This document shows positions 16,799 through 26,052 of a stretch of 64,000 bases of DNA, piece by piece. Source of the DNA: UBA2031 sp037189985 (GTDB lineage: Bacteria; Pseudomonadota; Gammaproteobacteria; Pseudomonadales; Moraxellaceae); contig JBBCJX010000003.1 in the NCBI GenBank assembly GCA_037189985.1, positions 1 to 64,000 of the forward strand, in the 5' to 3' direction. Under the pieces are notes generated by a model, which was not told the DNA's origin, did not search any database, and was given only the letters and a program-made list of their open reading frames with translations. Numbering within the stretch: the first letter of the stretch is position 1; each line of letters starts with the position of its first letter. The translations under genes and the position numbers were made by a program.

Positions 16799-18040
16799 AT
16801 GTCGTCCGAGCTTTTGGTCATCCTTGTCAGCATGGCGGCGTTCACCGGCATGATCCTGACGTTGGCCGCCATCATCCTGGCGGCCCGCTCCCGACTGGTC
16901 TCCGATGCGTCCGTGATGGTCGACATCAATCATGATCCGGAAAAACGCCTGGAAATTTCCAGTGGCAGCAAGCTCCTGCAGGCATTGGCCGACAAGGAAA
17001 TCTTCCTGTCCTCGGCTTGTGGCGGCGGTGGCAGTTGCGGCCAGTGCCGCGTGAAAGTGATTTCCGGCGGCGGCGACATCCTGCCCACGGAAGAGCCGCA
17101 TTTCAGCCGGCGTGAAATCCGGGAAGGCTGGCGCCTGGGTTGCCAGCTTGCCGTGAAGCAGGACATGGCCATTGAACTCTCGGAAGAGTTCTTCGGTGTG
17201 AAGCGCTGGGAGTGCGAGGTCATTGCCAACGACAACGTGGCGACTTTCATCAAGGAGCTGACACTACGACTGCCGGAAGGTGAAGATGTGAACTTCCGTG
17301 CCGGTGGTTTCGTGCAACTGGAAGCACCGCCTTATGAGCTGGCCTATGGCGATTTCGATATTCCAGCGGAGTACCGTGGCGACTGGGAGCGCTTCGGGCT
17401 TTTCGATATCAAGGCAAGGAATACGGAAACCGTGGTGCGTGCCTATTCCATGGCCAACTATCCGGAAGAGAAAGGACTGCTCAAGTTCAATATCCGCATC
17501 GCTACGCCACCGCTCAAACAGTTACACGAAATTCCTGCCGGTGTGATGTCGTCGTGGGTGTTTTCGCTCAAGCCGGGTGACAAGGTGACGGTATTCGGCC
17601 CCTTCGGCGAGTTCTTTGCCAAGGATACGGATACCGAGATGATTTTCATCGGTGGTGGTGCCGGCATGGCGCCCATGCGCTCGCATATTTTCGACCAGCT
17701 CAAGCGCCTCAAGAGTTCGCGCAAGATTTCCTTCTGGTATGGCGCGCGCTCGCTGCGCGAGGCGTTCTATACGGAAGAGTACGATATGCTGGCGGCTGAA
17801 AACCCCAATTTCACTTGGCATCTGGCACTGTCGGAGCCCCAGCCCGAAGACAATTGGACGGGCAAGACCGGCTTCATCCACAACGTGCTTCTTGAAAACT
17901 ATCTCAAGAACCATCCAGCGCCTGAAGATTGCGAGTTCTACATGTGTGGTCCTCCCGTGATGAATGCGGCGGTGATACGCATGCTCGAAGACCTGGGGGT
18001 TGATCGTGACAACATCCTGCTGGATGACTTCGGTGGTTGA
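16799..18040 (+). CDS. nqrF: Na+-NQR subunit F, NADH-oxidising
   Basis: 413-residue electron-input subunit. A membrane anchor at residues 5-28 is followed by a 2Fe-2S ferredoxin domain with Cys74, Cys80, Cys83 and Cys115 (SACGGGGSCGQC and LGCQL). A ferredoxin-reductase module follows, with the FAD motif RAYSMANYP and the NADH-binding block FIGGGAGMAPMRSH. It ends in DDFGG as in the family. TAGGGAG precedes the ATG. Confidence 0.97.
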   Translation: MSSELLVILVSMAAFTGMILTLAAIILAARSRLVSDASVMVDINHDPEKRLEISSGSKLLQALADKEIFLSSACGGGGSCGQCRVKVISGGGDILPTEEPHFSRREIREGWRLGCQLAVKQDMAIELSEEFFGVKRWECEVIANDNVATFIKELTLRLPEGEDVNFRAGGFVQLEAPPYELAYGDFDIPAEYRGDWERFGLFDIKARNTETVVRAYSMANYPEEKGLLKFNIRIATPPLKQLHEIPAGVMSSWVFSLKPGDKVTVFGPFGEFFAKDTDTEMIFIGGGAGMAPMRSHIFDQLKRLKSSRKISFWYGARSLREAFYTEEYDMLAAENPNFTWHLALSEPQPEDNWTGKTGFIHNVLLENYLKNHPAPEDCEFYMCGPPVMNAAVIRMLEDLGVDRDNILLDDFGG

Positions 18041-18042
18041 GC

Positions 18043-19101
18043 ATGAGGACTGAGTACAGGGCGAGTGTTCGTATACGGACCGCGCTGTTCGTGTTTTTCT
18101 TGTTCGCTCTCGCGGCCTGTACGGCGGGCAAGCCTGCACGTCAGCCGGACACAGTCGCAGGCATTGCCTTCAACAGCATGACCTGGACCGTCAAGGTCAC
18201 GGCATTGCCGCAAGGCATGACGGCAGGTGACATGCAGCGGCAAATGCAGGCGCTGCTGGACGATGCCAACAAGGTGCTTTCCACTTATCAGCCGGATACC
18301 GAGCTGATGCGTTTCAACCGCTCCCCTGTGGGAGAGTGGGTGCCTGTCAGCCACTTGCTGTTTGATGCCGTCAGTGCAGCTGTTGCCGTCAGCGAGGCTT
18401 CATCCGGCGCTTCCGATATCACGGTTGGGCTGCTGGTCAATCTCTGGGGATTCGGCCCGGCGGCAACACCGGTAAAAACGCCGACCGATGCCGAGATTGC
18501 GGCGCTGCGTGCACGCGTGGGCTGGCAGAAAATCGGCATCAACAGGGAGCGCCGTGCACTCATGCGGCGTGCCGACATCCAGCTTGATCTCTCGTCAGTA
18601 GGCGAGGGCGTGGCCGTGGATGCACTGGCGGCCTGGCTGGAGTCACACGGCGTGCACGACTACATGGTGAGCGTGGCAGGCTGCTCGCTGGTGAAAGGCA
18701 AAAAGCCCGATGGCAGTGGTTGGGTGATTGCCATCGAAAAGCCGGATGGCAGCGGCGAGCCCCTGCAACGCCTGGCCTTGCAGCACAATGCGGTTTCCAC
18801 ATCGGGTTCCTACCGCAACTATCGTGAAATCGACGGTGTACGTTATTCACATACCATCGATCCGGTAACGGGCAGGCCGATTTCCCATCACGGTGTTTCC
18901 GTGACCGTCATCATGCCGGACGGCAACACCACACTGGCTGATGCCTGGGCAACGGCCTTCAATGTACTGGGGCCGGAGAAGGGACTGGCGCTTGCCGACA
19001 CACTGGATATGCCCGTGTATTTCATCGAGCAGGCCGCGCAGGGGCAGCGTCATGCACAGAGCAGGGCCTTTACCCGATACCTTCCACCTGCTGCACCGTG
19101 A
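18043..19101 (+). CDS. apbE: FAD:protein FMN transferase
   Basis: 352-residue periplasmic lipoprotein (lipobox LFALAAC, Cys26) that uses FAD to attach FMN to threonines of NqrB and NqrC. Typical blocks: NKVLSTYQPDTELMRFN, IQLDLSSVGEGVAVDALA, VSTSGSYRNYREIDG and HTIDPVTGRPISHHGVSVTV. The ATG at 18043 follows the nqrF stop by 2 nt; the in-frame TTG at 18037 would overlap nqrF. Its place in the operon supplies the cofactor-loading step for the pump. Confidence 0.96.
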   Translation: MRTEYRASVRIRTALFVFFLFALAACTAGKPARQPDTVAGIAFNSMTWTVKVTALPQGMTAGDMQRQMQALLDDANKVLSTYQPDTELMRFNRSPVGEWVPVSHLLFDAVSAAVAVSEASSGASDITVGLLVNLWGFGPAATPVKTPTDAEIAALRARVGWQKIGINRERRALMRRADIQLDLSSVGEGVAVDALAAWLESHGVHDYMVSVAGCSLVKGKKPDGSGWVIAIEKPDGSGEPLQRLALQHNAVSTSGSYRNYREIDGVRYSHTIDPVTGRPISHHGVSVTVIMPDGNTTLADAWATAFNVLGPEKGLALADTLDMPVYFIEQAAQGQRHAQSRAFTRYLPPAAP

Positions 19102-19146
19102 TGCCCGTGCAGGCATGAGCCTGCCGTGTATCCAGGAGGATGCATC

Positions 19147-19374
19147 ATGTTTTCCGTATTCCTGATCGCACTTGCCGGCATCCTTTTTTTCATCACCCTG
19201 ATGGCTGTTGGCGTGCTGGCCGGGCGTGAACCTCTCAAAGGTACATGCGGTGGTCTCAACCGTTTCCGTACAGAGGAAGAATGTCCCATTTGTGGTGGAA
19301 ATCCCTCCATGTGTGATAACAAGGTAGACGGGGGGGGAGCATTGCTGGCACGCGATGCTATGGAAAAAAAATAG
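19147..19374 (+). CDS. nqrM: Na+-NQR maturation protein NqrM
   Basis: 75-residue protein with an N-terminal membrane segment (FLIALAGILFFITLMAVGVLAG) and four cysteines: Cys34 in GTCGGLN, Cys46 and Cys49 in CPIC, and Cys56. This is the DUF539/NqrM family, needed to deliver iron to the NqrD/NqrE site. AGGAGG lies 6-7 nt upstream of the ATG. Last gene of the operon. Confidence 0.95.
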   Translation: MFSVFLIALAGILFFITLMAVGVLAGREPLKGTCGGLNRFRTEEECPICGGNPSMCDNKVDGGGALLARDAMEKK

Positions 19375-19433
19375 TTTGGTAAAATTGGGGGAGGTTTTCA
19401 CTCCAGTTTATTCTTGTTGATGTTCTTGACCGA

Positions 19434-21137
19434 TCAAGGTTGTGTAGCGAAGCCCTTTATAGGAATTTTTCCAGATATTGCACCTCCAAATATCAAAAGA
19501 CGTTTTTCATCACCGGAGATTTTCATGCCCTGATTGCCATGGGAAGGGTATGCCTGATAGCTGGCGACCTTATGTCCGTCAGGTCTGTAGACGCTGATGC
19601 CATTGCGTGCAGCATAGATGAGCCCATTTTCCGCTACCTCTACTGAGTAAGCAGGCCCCCACACATCGGGATCAATAATGTGATCTTCGCCCAGATAGCT
19701 CAGTTTAGAATTGGGCTGTCGTTGATAGGTCATGAGTGTGTAGGGAGCTCTTGCTGCAATATAAACATGATCTCCTTCTGCACTCATGGCTATGTCATCT
19801 ACGTATGCCATGGTTTCTGCATTCGCTCCCCAAGATTTCTTCTGCATGTACACATTGCCATTGGGGTAATACTCAAGCTCATAATAGTTTAAATGCAATA
19901 TGCCGCTGAGCCCTTTCGCTATTGTGGCGACATTGCGTTGATCTGCACTAACAGCAAATGCTTCCTTGTAATAGATGGCTGGCCAGACATTTTCGTTAAT
20001 CAAGGCACCAGTCGCGGCATCTAATGCTACTCGTGAGCTCAGCAACAATATCGGGTGGCCGGAAGGGCGGATATAAAGCATCTCTGTGGGGTAGGGGTCA
20101 AAGCCGCCATGTTCGTGACGGTAGGTCTTGTAGTTGATGGTTGTCCATTCATTTTTCTCAATATCCAGGCAGTAGATTTGCTTATGGCCGCCAGCAGCGT
20201 GTGCGAAGAGTTGTCGTCCATCAGAGCTGGGAGCTAGGCTTTCTATGGAGTTACCTGGTGTGTTGGCGAAAGTTTTCTCCACCTCGCCACTGTAGATGTT
20301 ATAGGCCCTGATTTGGAGCATGTCTGCTACAAAAAACCAAGGATGGGTTGGTGATACTGCGATTGCATTCATGCCTGAGGCATTGGCCAAGTCGCCTGTT
20401 TTACTCGCGGTCTCGCTGATATAGAGGCCTACGCGAATGGTTTCTGCGGCTTCATTGATGACAGTAGATTGCACGGTGACCGTGGCAAAGTTCATACCTT
20501 GGGGCAAGCCATCAGGTGCTGCCTGCAAAATGACTTTGTTACTGCTGATGCTGGTTTGCAGCCAAGGTTGGTCACTGCTGGCTGAAAGGCCCTGCACGGT
20601 GCCGGAGGTGTCATAAATTGTGACAGTGCTGGTGATCTTGCTGGTGTCGGGAAGGGAGACCAAAGCAACCCCATTACGGGAAGCATAAATACGGCGTGGT
20701 TGTATAGCGGCAGGGCCGGTCACGGTAAAGCTGATTGGGAGGTCTTTGTAGGCCAATGAACTGCCATCGGCCTTGCCTGTCACAAAGCGCAGATTGGTAC
20801 TGTAGGTGCCTGGGCGGTTGCCAGGATTGATCGCGATTGCAAACGTTGCCTCTTGGGTGGCAGTCATAGGCTCTTGAGCGGTGATGCGCAACCAGCCGGG
20901 TTCGAAAACGCCAGGAGCATAGCCCGCAAGTACTCCCTCGCCAGTGAAACTAACCTTTAGTTCCTGGTCAGAAGGAGGTTCTTGGCCGTATACCATCGAG
21001 AACACTGCTGAGTTTATAGAAAGGCTGAGGGAATAAGGTGATTTTCCATCCTCTCCAGAGCCACCACTTCCGCAACTGCTTAGCAGTACTCCAAGCATTA
21101 AAACGGCAGATGCTTTCCAAGTCCTTAACTGCAGCAT
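19434..21137 (-). CDS. Putative lipoprotein with Ig-like and beta-propeller regions
   Basis: 567-residue exported protein with a lipobox (LLSSC, Cys22) followed by a Gly/Ser linker. The first 230 residues look like two beta-sandwich (BACON/Ig-like) repeats, for example SSDQPWLQTSISSNKVILQAAPDGLPQG. The rest has repeats of the NAIAVSPTHPWFFVAD / IESLAPSSDGRQLFAHA / DIAMSAEGDHVYIAARA type, consistent with a six- or seven-bladed propeller. No catalytic motif is visible. It is convergent to nqrM. Base composition is more AT-rich than the neighbours, hinting at recent acquisition. No specific family recognised. Confidence 0.75.
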   Translation of the reverse strand: MLQLRTWKASAVLMLGVLLSSCGSGGSGEDGKSPYSLSLSINSAVFSMVYGQEPPSDQELKVSFTGEGVLAGYAPGVFEPGWLRITAQEPMTATQEATFAIAINPGNRPGTYSTNLRFVTGKADGSSLAYKDLPISFTVTGPAAIQPRRIYASRNGVALVSLPDTSKITSTVTIYDTSGTVQGLSASSDQPWLQTSISSNKVILQAAPDGLPQGMNFATVTVQSTVINEAAETIRVGLYISETASKTGDLANASGMNAIAVSPTHPWFFVADMLQIRAYNIYSGEVEKTFANTPGNSIESLAPSSDGRQLFAHAAGGHKQIYCLDIEKNEWTTINYKTYRHEHGGFDPYPTEMLYIRPSGHPILLLSSRVALDAATGALINENVWPAIYYKEAFAVSADQRNVATIAKGLSGILHLNYYELEYYPNGNVYMQKKSWGANAETMAYVDDIAMSAEGDHVYIAARAPYTLMTYQRQPNSKLSYLGEDHIIDPDVWGPAYSVEVAENGLIYAARNGISVYRPDGHKVASYQAYPSHGNQGMKISGDEKRLLIFGGAISGKIPIKGFATQP

Positions 21138-21631
21138 AGAAATCCCCGAACAAAAATAACCAGCATGTCCAGATGTTGGGACGGATGCTGGATTAAGGCG
21201 GGGTTATGGTAGCGAAAGTCGGTGGATAGCAATATCCGTAAATACCGCAATTATGTTAGGGCGGTTAGCCCACCTAGATGTCATTTTGTTTTACCTCATG
21301 CCGTCAGACATTCGGCAAAGGCTCTCGTGACTGGTACCGTAGAGGCGGGCATTATCAATAGTAGGAGAGGCCAAGCTTCAATACCGGGAATATTTGTCAG
21401 CCAGTCCTGTTGTTGGTACACACTCTGGCCATTGTTTATAGAGTGACTGGTACGTTTGGAGATGTTGGCGATCTCTGTGCCCAGCGTGCTCAGCACGAAA
21501 CCTATGAATTAGACCCTGATTTTCATGGGTGTATTTATGGTAAGCGCGGACCATTGAGCGTTTACCTCTTTTCCCACTGTGCTAATTTCCCGGCCACTTC
21601 ATTTCGTACTGCCTGACTAGTTGAGGAAAAT
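21138..21631. other. AT-rich intergenic region without a convincing gene
   Basis: About 490 bp of lower GC. Short frames are present on both strands (for example 21222-21446 and 21296-21496), but none has a ribosome site or a recognisable protein. A small hairpin, CGTGC-TCA-GCACG, is near 21486-21498. I looked for guanidine riboswitch motifs ahead of the SugE-type gene and did not see one. Confidence 0.5.
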
Positions 21632-21958
21632 ATGGCCTGGATCTATCTGCTCATTGCTGCTGCTTTTGAAATCCAGTGGGCAATCACCATGAAATACACC
21701 GAAGGGTTTTCCAGGCTCTGGCCGTCCGTGCTGTGCATCGCCGGTATGGCCGTATCCATTTATTTTCTGGCGCTGTCACAGAAAACCCTGCCGGTCGGCA
21801 CCAGCTATGCCATCTGGACAGGACTGGGGGCGGTGGGTACGGCAACACTGGGCATTTTCCTGTTCAATGAACCTCGCGATGTGGCGCGAGTCCTGTGCAT
21901 CGGCCTGATCGTGTGCGGTGTTCTGGGCCTCAAGATGTTTACCAAACTTCCAGCCTGA
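21632..21958 (+). CDS. sugE: Small multidrug resistance-type guanidinium exporter (SugE/Gdx)
   Basis: 108-residue, four-helix inner-membrane protein. The conserved glutamate is in helix 1 (AAFEIQWAITMKYTEGF). The sequence follows E. coli SugE/Gdx closely (SLPVGTAYAVWTGIGAVG there, TLPVGTSYAIWTGLGAVG here), which identifies the guanidinium-export subtype rather than the EmrE drug-export subtype. GAGGA precedes the ATG. It appears to be a single-gene unit. Confidence 0.92.
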   Translation: MAWIYLLIAAAFEIQWAITMKYTEGFSRLWPSVLCIAGMAVSIYFLALSQKTLPVGTSYAIWTGLGAVGTATLGIFLFNEPRDVARVLCIGLIVCGVLGLKMFTKLPA

Positions 21959-21997
21959 GTGTCTTTGCAGTGTTTCTGGCAAGGCGAGGGGGCTTAC

Positions 21998-22017
21998 ATA
22001 TGAATATTTATTCATAT
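21998..22017 (+). promoter_or_regulatory. Zinc-type ArsR/SmtB operator
   Basis: ATATGAATA-TT-TATTCATAT is a perfect 20-bp palindrome of the kind bound by SmtB/CzrA-type sensors. It lies about 30 bp upstream of the CDF exporter gene, whose downstream partner is an ArsR-family gene. Confidence 0.85.
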
Positions 22018-22048
22018 ATTGTCGAGGGCATAGCTTCTGGAGCCTTTC

Positions 22049-23095
22049 ATGACGGACAAGCTTCCCCTCAAGCAGCAACCCCATGCAGACCACGACCATG
22101 ATCATGGCAACAATCATGCGCATGGCTCGTCTCATGCCGGTGATGAACATGACCATGATCACTCCGGGCATTCGCATGCACCGGTAGTCACCAATACCAA
22201 TGAGCGCGTCATCCTGACGGGCTTTGTTCTGACCTTCGGCTTCATGATTGCGGAGGTGGCTGGCGGGATTTTCTCAGGCTCGCTGGCCCTGATTGCCGAT
22301 GCCGGTCACATGCTGACCGATGCCGCTGCACTTGCATTGGCCTGGACGGCATTCCGCTTTGGTCGTCGTGCTTCCAGCCCGCAAAAAACCTTCGGCTACC
22401 TGCGCTTTGAAGTACTGGCGGGATTCGTCAACGCGATAACGCTGTTTCTCCTGGTGGCGTGGATTGTGTGGGAGGCGGTCGGGCGCCTGCTGACACCCAG
22501 CCCCATCCTGAGCAGCCCCATGTTGGTGGTGGCCGTGCTGGGGCTGTTGGTGAATTGTCTGGTGTTCTACATCTTGAGCCGCGGCGACAAGGAGCATGTC
22601 AACATCAAGGGTGCCATGCTGCATGTGATGGGTGATCTGCTGGGTTCGGTAGCCGCGATTGCGGCAGCCATCATCATCCATTTCACGGGCTGGACACCGA
22701 TTGATCCCATTCTTTCTGTGTTGCTCTCTGCACTGATCCTCCGCAGTGCCTGGGCGTTGCTCAATAATTCCCTGCACATCCTTATGGAGGGAACGCCGTC
22801 ACATGTGGACATCGAGCAGTTGCGTTCCTATCTGCCTACGGCCGTGCCGAACCTGGTCAGCGTGGATCATGTCCATGTCTGGTCCATCACGTCCGGGAAG
22901 TCTGCGGCAACGCTTGAGGCTCGTATTTCTTCGGAGGGTCATCCTGCTGAAATTGCATGGGCGATCAAAAAAGAATTGGCGACGGTCTACAGGATTGACC
23001 ATACGACAGTGGAAATAAACTGGGAGGGAGGATCTGCCTGTGCGGTGAGTCCTCCTGCCGCATCGTCTTGTGATGATGAGGAGCATCATCATTGA
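22049..23095 (+). CDS. Zinc/cobalt CDF family efflux transporter (CzcD/ZitB type)
   Basis: 348-residue inner-membrane metal/proton antiporter. The N-terminus is a histidine-rich cytosolic tail (DHDHDHGNNHAHGSSH...). Six membrane segments follow with the metal-site motifs DAGHMLTDAAALALA (helix 2) and HVMGDLLGS (helix 5). The C-terminal cytoplasmic domain contains VDHVHVWSITSG, and the protein ends in EEHHH. It overlaps the TTG start of the ArsR gene by 4 nt. The AT-rich palindrome upstream suggests zinc-induced expression. Confidence 0.94.
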   Translation: MTDKLPLKQQPHADHDHDHGNNHAHGSSHAGDEHDHDHSGHSHAPVVTNTNERVILTGFVLTFGFMIAEVAGGIFSGSLALIADAGHMLTDAAALALAWTAFRFGRRASSPQKTFGYLRFEVLAGFVNAITLFLLVAWIVWEAVGRLLTPSPILSSPMLVVAVLGLLVNCLVFYILSRGDKEHVNIKGAMLHVMGDLLGSVAAIAAAIIIHFTGWTPIDPILSVLLSALILRSAWALLNNSLHILMEGTPSHVDIEQLRSYLPTAVPNLVSVDHVHVWSITSGKSAATLEARISSEGHPAEIAWAIKKELATVYRIDHTTVEINWEGGSACAVSPPAASSCDDEEHHH

Positions 23096-23391
23096 GTGCG
23101 CCCAGCGAAGTGCAGATTGCCCTGATTGCCGAGACCTACCGCCTGCTGGGTGATGCCACGCGCCTCAAAATACTGCTCTGCTGCCTGGATGGTCCGATTG
23201 CAGTCAGTGACATTGCCACTGCCGTTGATGCCAGCCCGTCACTGGTCAGTCATAATCTCCGGCTTTTGCGTGAAGCACGATTGGTGCGCGGAGTGCGCAA
23301 AAGCAAACAGGTCTTCTATGAAGTGGATGACGGACATATCCGGCACATGCTGACCGACATGATCGACCATGTGGGCGAGCAACAGGGCTGA
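23092..23391 (+). CDS. ArsR/SmtB family zinc-responsive repressor
   Basis: 99-residue winged-helix repressor. The recognition helix region is SDIATAVDASPSLVSHNLRLLREARLV. The C-terminal helix carries D-x-H-x10-H-x2-E (DGHIRHMLTDMIDHVGE), the alpha5 zinc site of SmtB/CzrA proteins, so zinc (or cobalt) is the likely inducer. It starts with TTG at 23092, overlapping the exporter stop, with GAGGAG upstream. Probably controls the two-gene operon through the palindrome at 21998-22017. Confidence 0.94.
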   Translation: MSAPSEVQIALIAETYRLLGDATRLKILLCCLDGPIAVSDIATAVDASPSLVSHNLRLLREARLVRGVRKSKQVFYEVDDGHIRHMLTDMIDHVGEQQG

Positions 23392-23415
23392 AGCCTGATT
23401 CTGGGAGTCTTAAAG

Positions 23416-23445
23416 CAAAAGGCCGGGGAAATCCCCGGCCTTTTG
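23416..23445. terminator. Bidirectional intrinsic terminator
   Basis: CAAAAGGCCGGGGA-AA-TCCCCGGCCTTTTG has a 14-bp perfect stem. It serves the ArsR gene (+) and the convergent lipoprotein gene (-). Confidence 0.93.
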
Positions 23446-23461
23446 CGTTTGAGTCAACCCA

Positions 23462-26002
23462 TCACAATGGTGTGAATGATTGCTTGATCTCAAACACGGC
23501 GGTGGAACCACTGACTTCATTGCCCACGATGATCAGGGGCTTGCCGGTTGGTGACTGGGAGGCGGATATGAATACTAAGCCTTCCGGTCCGAGATCGCCG
23601 TAACCGTTCAGGTTGCCGGCATTTGGTGCAGTCACCCATTCCTCTCGCGTATTCAGGTAGTCCTGGAATTTCGGCGCCACCGGATTGGTGATGTCGTACA
23701 CCAGCACGCCGCCCATGCGTTCCAGACCGACGAAGGCAAAAGTCTTGTCACCGATCTTGCCAATAGCCAAGCCTTCAGGCTCTGGTCCTTTGGCATCGCT
23801 GCGGCTGTCAAAAGCATTCGCTTCATTATGGCCGGAGTTGAAGTAGGTCTTGCAGGCCAGGCTACGGTCTGCTTTGAGCTTGCAGGCATCGCTGGCGAGG
23901 AACTGCTCGAAGGAGTCACCGGAATCCCAGACCAGGTTGCCAGCTTCATCCCAGATGGAGAAGGAGCGGGCGCCGTAGGAATACAGATGGTCGTACTTCA
24001 GCCACGTGTTGGCGGCCGGCGTGGTGCCTTGGGGAAGCGCGGCGCCAGTCTCTCTGTTGAACAATTTCGGCGTGCCGTCACCCCAGGTCTGGTAGCCCAT
24101 GGTCCAGCTGATGTTTAGGCGACCCAGAACACCATCATCACCGCAGGTGCCGCGTGGGTTGGAGTGGTTGTTGGTGCCATCATCTGTCGCGCCACACCAG
24201 CCGAAGTTGGTCGGGTTCAGGAAGGCGCCGCCTGCCATGGCTGCCAGTTGCGGTGGCAAGTCGTCACCACAGCGACGGTTGTAACCGCGTGAGTCGGTCA
24301 GGTGCTTGACGCGGAACTCTTCGACAAAGCCCTTGCTCGCGTCACCACCAATGCAGTGGGTTGTCGGCGAGTTGCCGTTGGAGATGGTTTGCGAGCCCCA
24401 GTAGCCGTCGTCGTTCTCGCCCCAGGCACGTGCATCGCCTTCATTGGCGGTGACGAGGTAAGTTGTACCTCCTACGTTATAGGCCGCGATGCTGTCCGGC
24501 AGGTACATGCCACGGACATTGGTTTTGGTCACGATATTGATCGCCTTGCCACCGACATTTCCTGCGACGGTTTCACCTTCGTCAGCACTGTCGATGCCGT
24601 TGCCACTGTTGCCTGCGCCATGAGCGTTGGCAAAGCCGCTGTCGGCAAGCCCGTAGTCCTTGAAGCCCAGTGCCTTGATATCGGTCACGGTGGCAGTGGT
24701 GATATCCAGGATGGCCAACGCATTGTTTTCCTGCAGGGTTACCCAGGCTTTCTTGCTGTCTGCAGAGACGGCGATGTATTCCGGTTCGATGTCCTGTGAC
24801 ACGGTGGATTTCGTCACCACGCCGCCCGTGGTTTTCTGGCCATAGATGCGCACATCAGCGGGCAAGGTCTTGCTGCCGCCGGCATTCCAGGCGCGGAAGT
24901 CCGCGATCTTTACGGTGAGCGTGGTGCTGGCAGGCAGGCCGGACACGTCCACTACTGCAATGCCACCTTCCGGATCGATCTGGTAGTCGTCGCTGGGCTC
25001 GCCTTCCAGTGCGACCAGCACGGTCTTGCCGTCCGGTGTGAAGGTCACGTTGTCGGGCTGGGCACCATTCTTGTCGCCATCCTTCAGTTCGGCAGAGGCG
25101 AGCCGGGCAAGGCTGCCGGCATCATAGATGGCTACATAGCCATTCTCGGTTTTCACCTTGTTCTGGATGCCCAGCGCCACACGACCGTTCTTGACCGCCA
25201 CGCTGTTCACTTCCAGTTCGATGCCTGCACCGGCAATGCCAGCGAGACTGATGGTCGAGTGCTTGACGGGTTGGCCCGTGGTGGCATCAAAGGTCAGCAC
25301 ATCCACGGTACCGGCCTTCGCGTTCACGACAAAGCCGCGCTTGCTGACCGGGTCGTAGGCGGGAATTTCGGCAGCGCCTTCTTCGAAGGAATCGAAGGTG
25401 GAATAACGGCCCAGGAAATCCAGGCCGACGGTTGCCGGTGTGAGTTCGTTTGCAGCACCCGGCGTGAAACCTCCTGCTCCAACCTGCCATGTGCCCGTGC
25501 CGTCAGGGAAGCGGCCGTCGGTCTTGGCGTGGGCTGTCCAGTCAACACGGTCATGTTGGGCATTCTTGTAGAGCAGGATGGCGGAGTCATTGCTGCCCAG
25601 GCCGAATTTGGCTCTGCCACCGGTCGAGAGGATGGCATTGGCCGGAGCACCGGCGGGCAGGGTGGTGTTGTCTGTCAGGATGACCAGAAAACCTCCGGCA
25701 GGAATGACTGTTCCGCCTGGAATGGCCAAGGTGTCCTTGTCGGCTGTTGTGCTGTTGTCGCGCACGCCCCATTCGCCAGCAGCGAAGGTATAGGATGCCG
25801 TACTGTTCTTGTTGTAGAGCTCGATGTAGTCGTAATCGCCAGCATTTGAATTCACTTCATTGATGACGATGTCGGCGGCAGTGGCAACCGGGGCGGGTGG
25901 TGTGGTCGGGCCGCTGGTCTTGTCGTCATCACTGCCGCAGCCGGTGAGCATGGTGAGAGACAGGGCGGAAGCAATGGCCGCGCCCAGTATTTTCTTCTGC
26001 AT
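23462..26002 (-). CDS. Choice-of-anchor I family lipoprotein with lamin-tail domain
   Basis: 846-residue exported protein with a lipobox (LTMLTGC, Cys22). Residues about 40-180 form a lamin-tail domain (DIVINEVNSNAGDYDYIELYNKN...). The rest is a beta-propeller of the choice-of-anchor I type, with characteristic blocks EGEPSDDYQIDPEGGIAVVD, QDIEPEYIAVSADSKKAWVTLQENNALAILD, YLVTANEGDARAW, GPEPEGLAIGKIGDKTFAFVGLERMGGVLVYDI and NLNGYGDLGPEGLVFI. This family is often annotated as alkaline-phosphatase-like, but no catalytic residues can be assigned. A Pho-box-like sequence lies upstream, so phosphate starvation may induce it. Confidence 0.88.
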   Translation of the reverse strand: MQKKILGAAIASALSLTMLTGCGSDDDKTSGPTTPPAPVATAADIVINEVNSNAGDYDYIELYNKNSTASYTFAAGEWGVRDNSTTADKDTLAIPGGTVIPAGGFLVILTDNTTLPAGAPANAILSTGGRAKFGLGSNDSAILLYKNAQHDRVDWTAHAKTDGRFPDGTGTWQVGAGGFTPGAANELTPATVGLDFLGRYSTFDSFEEGAAEIPAYDPVSKRGFVVNAKAGTVDVLTFDATTGQPVKHSTISLAGIAGAGIELEVNSVAVKNGRVALGIQNKVKTENGYVAIYDAGSLARLASAELKDGDKNGAQPDNVTFTPDGKTVLVALEGEPSDDYQIDPEGGIAVVDVSGLPASTTLTVKIADFRAWNAGGSKTLPADVRIYGQKTTGGVVTKSTVSQDIEPEYIAVSADSKKAWVTLQENNALAILDITTATVTDIKALGFKDYGLADSGFANAHGAGNSGNGIDSADEGETVAGNVGGKAINIVTKTNVRGMYLPDSIAAYNVGGTTYLVTANEGDARAWGENDDGYWGSQTISNGNSPTTHCIGGDASKGFVEEFRVKHLTDSRGYNRRCGDDLPPQLAAMAGGAFLNPTNFGWCGATDDGTNNHSNPRGTCGDDGVLGRLNISWTMGYQTWGDGTPKLFNRETGAALPQGTTPAANTWLKYDHLYSYGARSFSIWDEAGNLVWDSGDSFEQFLASDACKLKADRSLACKTYFNSGHNEANAFDSRSDAKGPEPEGLAIGKIGDKTFAFVGLERMGGVLVYDITNPVAPKFQDYLNTREEWVTAPNAGNLNGYGDLGPEGLVFISASQSPTGKPLIIVGNEVSGSTAVFEIKQSFTPL

Positions 26003-26052
26003 GGCAGGTCAGTCCCCTGGAAATTGAATGGCGCGGGGACTGTAGAAGGAAA

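Noticed and set aside
21138..21631. Guanidine riboswitch ahead of the SugE-type exporter gene
   Set aside because: SugE genes often have guanidine-I, -II or -III riboswitches, but I could not find the paired ACGR loops or the other conserved cores here.
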